This document shows positions 63,704 through 64,000 of a stretch of DNA of 64,000 nt, piece after piece. Made by a program: the position numbers and the translations under genes. The notes beneath the pieces are model-generated. The model had not been told where the DNA came from, searched no databases, and saw only the letters and a program-made list of their open reading frames with translations. Where the stretch lies: assembly GCF_014203855.1 (NCBI RefSeq), contig NZ_JACHJV010000001.1, positions 2,790,001 through 2,854,000 of the forward strand, read 5' to 3'. Numbering within the stretch: the stretch's first letter is position 1; every line of letters begins with the position of its first letter. This stretch comes from Kitasatospora kifunensis. Its GTDB lineage: Bacteria > Actinomycetota > Actinomycetes > Streptomycetales > Streptomycetaceae.

Positions 63704-64000
63704 GACAGCCTCACCCGGGGGTCGACGGCGGCGTACAGGAGGTCAACCAGCAGGTTGCACAGGACGATGAAGAAGGCGGCGACCAGGGTCACCCCGAGGA
63801 TCTTCGGCAGGTCGTTGTCGGAGATCGCGGAGACCGCGAAGAAGCCGATGCCCTGCAGCGAGAAGACCTGCTCGGTGATGACCGCGCCACCCAGCAGCAG
63901 GCCCAGGTCCATGCCGAAGATGGTCAGGATCGGGGTGAGCGCGGCGCGCAGCCCGTGCCGGACCACCACCTTGTGCTCCACCAGGCCCTTGGCCCGGGCG
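63700..64000 (-). CDS. peptide ABC transporter permease, C-terminal part (DppB/DppC-like)
   Basis: About 100 codons of the 3' end of a BPD_transp_1 permease that continues past the right edge. It contains part of the EAA loop (ARAKGLVEHKVVVRHGLRAA), then TM segments ILTIFGMDLGLLLGGAVI and ILGVTLVAAFFIVLCNLLVD, and ends [13 protein letters not shown], an ending typical of DppB-type subunits. It overlaps the downstream ATPase start by 4 nt. Confidence 0.85.
   Translation of the reverse strand, partial: ARAKGLVEHKVVVRHGLRAALTPILTIFGMDLGLLLGGAVITEQVFSLQGIGFFAVSAISDNDLPKILGVTLVAAFFIVLCNLLVDLLYAAVDPRVRLS

Overview
The window is very GC-rich, uses GTG starts freely, and carries paired conservons (cvnABCD operons), WhiJ-type regulator genes and an NdgR/GltX/ilv gene order. 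Together these point to a Streptomyces or Kitasatospora-like actinobacterium (Streptomycetaceae). From memory the order closely follows the S. coelicolor chromosome from about ndgR (SCO5552) down to a peptide ABC transporter near SCO5480, so most of it is conserved core chromosome. The one clear accessory patch lies at about 50.3-54.2 kb.

Layout. 1-3.5 kb: the end of an NdgR-like IclR regulator, a tRNA cluster Gln-Glu-Glu-Glu-Gln, gltX and an FAH-family enzyme. 3.7-16.2 kb: a small repeat-bearing protein, a perfect CRP-type palindrome, then two tandem conservons whose B and D genes are almost identical in DNA while their A genes are diverged. 16.2-34.3 kb: branched-chain amino acid and serine synthesis (cimA, ilvE, leuB, serA, ilvC, ilvN, ilvB), with two Uma2 genes, a YfhO-like membrane protein, a secreted subtilase and a small protein between. 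Two attenuators are visible: the familiar one before ilvB, and one before cimA whose leader carries tandem rare AUU isoleucine codons.

34.3-47.6 kb: two membrane GGDEF-EAL proteins (one CdgF-like with a degenerate EAL, one RmdB-like with a proline-rich insert in its GGDEF domain) flank a giant LuxR-type ATPase regulator, a small basic protein and the gatC-gatA-small membrane protein-gatB operon. GltX, tRNA-Glu, tRNA-Gln and GatCAB together form the indirect route to Gln-tRNA. 47.9-50.3 kb: ligA.

50.3-54.2 kb: accessory island with a MetE-like gene remnant, a WhiJ-type triad (XRE regulator, DUF397 protein, divergent ATPase), an amber-interrupted pseudogene and a lone TnpB element whose right end abuts, and supplies the stop codon of, the next gene. 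54.2-59.6 kb: a six-gene minus-strand operon (cysteine desulfurase, mnmA, LOG protein, SDR, rRNA/tRNA methylase, MetE-like). 59.9-64 kb: an IclR regulator, a TRIC-type membrane protein and the end of a dipeptide/oligopeptide ABC transporter operon. Two copies of a palindromic MITE-like repeat sit at 45.4 and 59.6 kb. All functional calls come from reading motifs and context; no database search was run.
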